This document shows, in pieces, positions 63,402-64,000 of a stretch of 64,000 nt of DNA (position 1 is its first letter; the number at the start of each line of letters is the position of its first letter). Below the pieces are notes generated by a model. That model was not told the DNA's origin. It saw only the letters and a program-made list of their open reading frames with translations, and searched no databases. Source of the stretch: Aphanomyces cochlioides (taxonomy: Eukaryota > Oomycota > Saprolegniomycetes > Saprolegniales > Verrucalvaceae); NCBI GenBank assembly GCA_019828595.1, contig JAHQRK010000004.1:3224001-3288000 (forward strand), read 5' to 3'. The translations under genes were made by a program, and so were the position numbers.

Positions 63402-64000
63402 ATGTCCAAGAAATACCGCTACGTCCGCGCCGACTTTGAGCCGCTGGAGACCAAACCCCTTCACTTTGACATGGTCTTTGATGTGACCGAGAAGGAGGTC
63501 AAAGTCACGCTTCAAACTACGTTGAAGTACGTCGGAGCGGCCCCCAAGACGGTGCTCAAGCTCAACTCGAAAGCGCTCGAAATTGTCTCGGTCGAACGCC
63601 TCCAAAGCTTTACCCCGTTGAACGGCACGCGTAACTTTGTCTCCCATGTCGCCAGCTTTGGTTCCCCCAAGCCACTTGAATTTGTCGTTGACACGGTCGA
63701 CCACTTCCTAGTTATTACGATTGATACCCCAGTGCAATCGGGAGATGAATTTGTCATCCGCACTGTCTCGATTGCTCGCCCCACCGAAAACATCTTGGAA
63801 GGCTTGTACTACGACTATACCCCTGAAGGAGCTCCCCGCACGATCATCACGCAATGCCAACAATACGGCTTTCAACGTATCGTGCCATGCATTGACACCA
63901 TGGATGCTAAGGCTTACTACACGACCACGATTGTTGCCGACAAGAACTACACCAACCTTATCACCAACGGTGACTTGGCTCCTGGTTTTCACACCCCTGA
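63402..64000 (+). CDS. M1-family aminopeptidase (aminopeptidase N-like), 3' partial
   Basis: From ATG 63402 (MSKKYRYVRADFEPLETKP) 199 codons are visible before the window ends. The N-terminal beta-domain of M1 metallopeptidases is recognised: HFDMVFDVTEKEV, then ENILEGLYYDYTPEGAP and TQCQQYGFQRIVPCIDTMDAKA, followed by TTTIVADKNYTNLITNGD. These correspond to the substrate-recognition segments ahead of the catalytic domain; the GAMEN and HExxH motifs lie beyond the edge. Likely role: release of N-terminal amino acids from peptides. No signal peptide is seen, so it is probably cytosolic. Confidence 0.88.
   Translation, partial: MSKKYRYVRADFEPLETKPLHFDMVFDVTEKEVKVTLQTTLKYVGAAPKTVLKLNSKALEIVSVERLQSFTPLNGTRNFVSHVASFGSPKPLEFVVDTVDHFLVITIDTPVQSGDEFVIRTVSIARPTENILEGLYYDYTPEGAPRTIITQCQQYGFQRIVPCIDTMDAKAYYTTTIVADKNYTNLITNGDLAPGFHTP

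Overview
The window reads as nuclear DNA of a flagellated eukaryote, most likely an oomycete (water mould, stramenopile), possibly of the Saprolegniales. The basis is a compact gene layout, gene ends only 5 to 60 bases apart, very short GT-AG introns (about 32 to 60 bases) that restore reading frames, cilium/basal-body genes (BBS5, CEP41, probably an EF-hand/TPR protein), signalling fusions of a protist type, and DNA transposons with TA target duplications. No rRNA, tRNA or CRISPR was recognised. Species cannot be fixed from the sequence alone.

Layout. 1-4600: 3' part of a cyclic-nucleotide-binding/EF-hand/mitochondrial-carrier fusion, then DPAGT1/ALG7 on the minus strand. 4865-12379: DDB1, then a large TBC-rhodanese-PDZ-fibronectin-III protein related to TBC1D23. 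12650-16560: a coiled-coil protein with a perfect 21-base heptad repeat, a nested pair of non-autonomous transposons, and a frameshifted leucine-rich-repeat-like gene. 17339-23910: a POLD3-like gene, a phosphodiesterase/voltage-sensor/adenylyl-cyclase fusion, and two tandem methyltransferases. 24095-30699: NDUFAF6, a KIX-domain protein, a hypothetical protein, a decayed plant-type mariner element, BCCIP and a coiled-coil protein. 30960-36745: two membrane proteins, a long EF-hand/TPR gene and a small tail-anchored protein. 36848-40498: a START-like gene apparently broken by a pogo/Tigger element, then NOPCHAP1. 40840-52619: a TRPV-like channel, BBS5, a mucin-like membrane protein, PPIL1, an RS/zinc-finger protein, a BED-finger protein, pterin dehydratase, CEP41 and PMS2. 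53345-60972: five copies of an unrecognised protein family. 61205-64000: a DMT-type transporter and the start of an M1 aminopeptidase.

Themes. Cyclic-nucleotide signalling appears twice (the bifunctional PDE-cyclase and the carrier with cNMP domains), DNA repair/replication several times (DDB1, POLD3, BCCIP, PMS2), and cilia several times. A palindrome, TATCCGGATA, recurs just upstream of many start codons and, with CCAAT boxes, looks like the main promoter signal. The strongest candidates for undescribed biology are the five-gene family at 53-61 kb and the PDE-voltage sensor-cyclase protein.

All exon joins were inferred by eye from frame continuity and GT-AG borders; no alignment or search was run.
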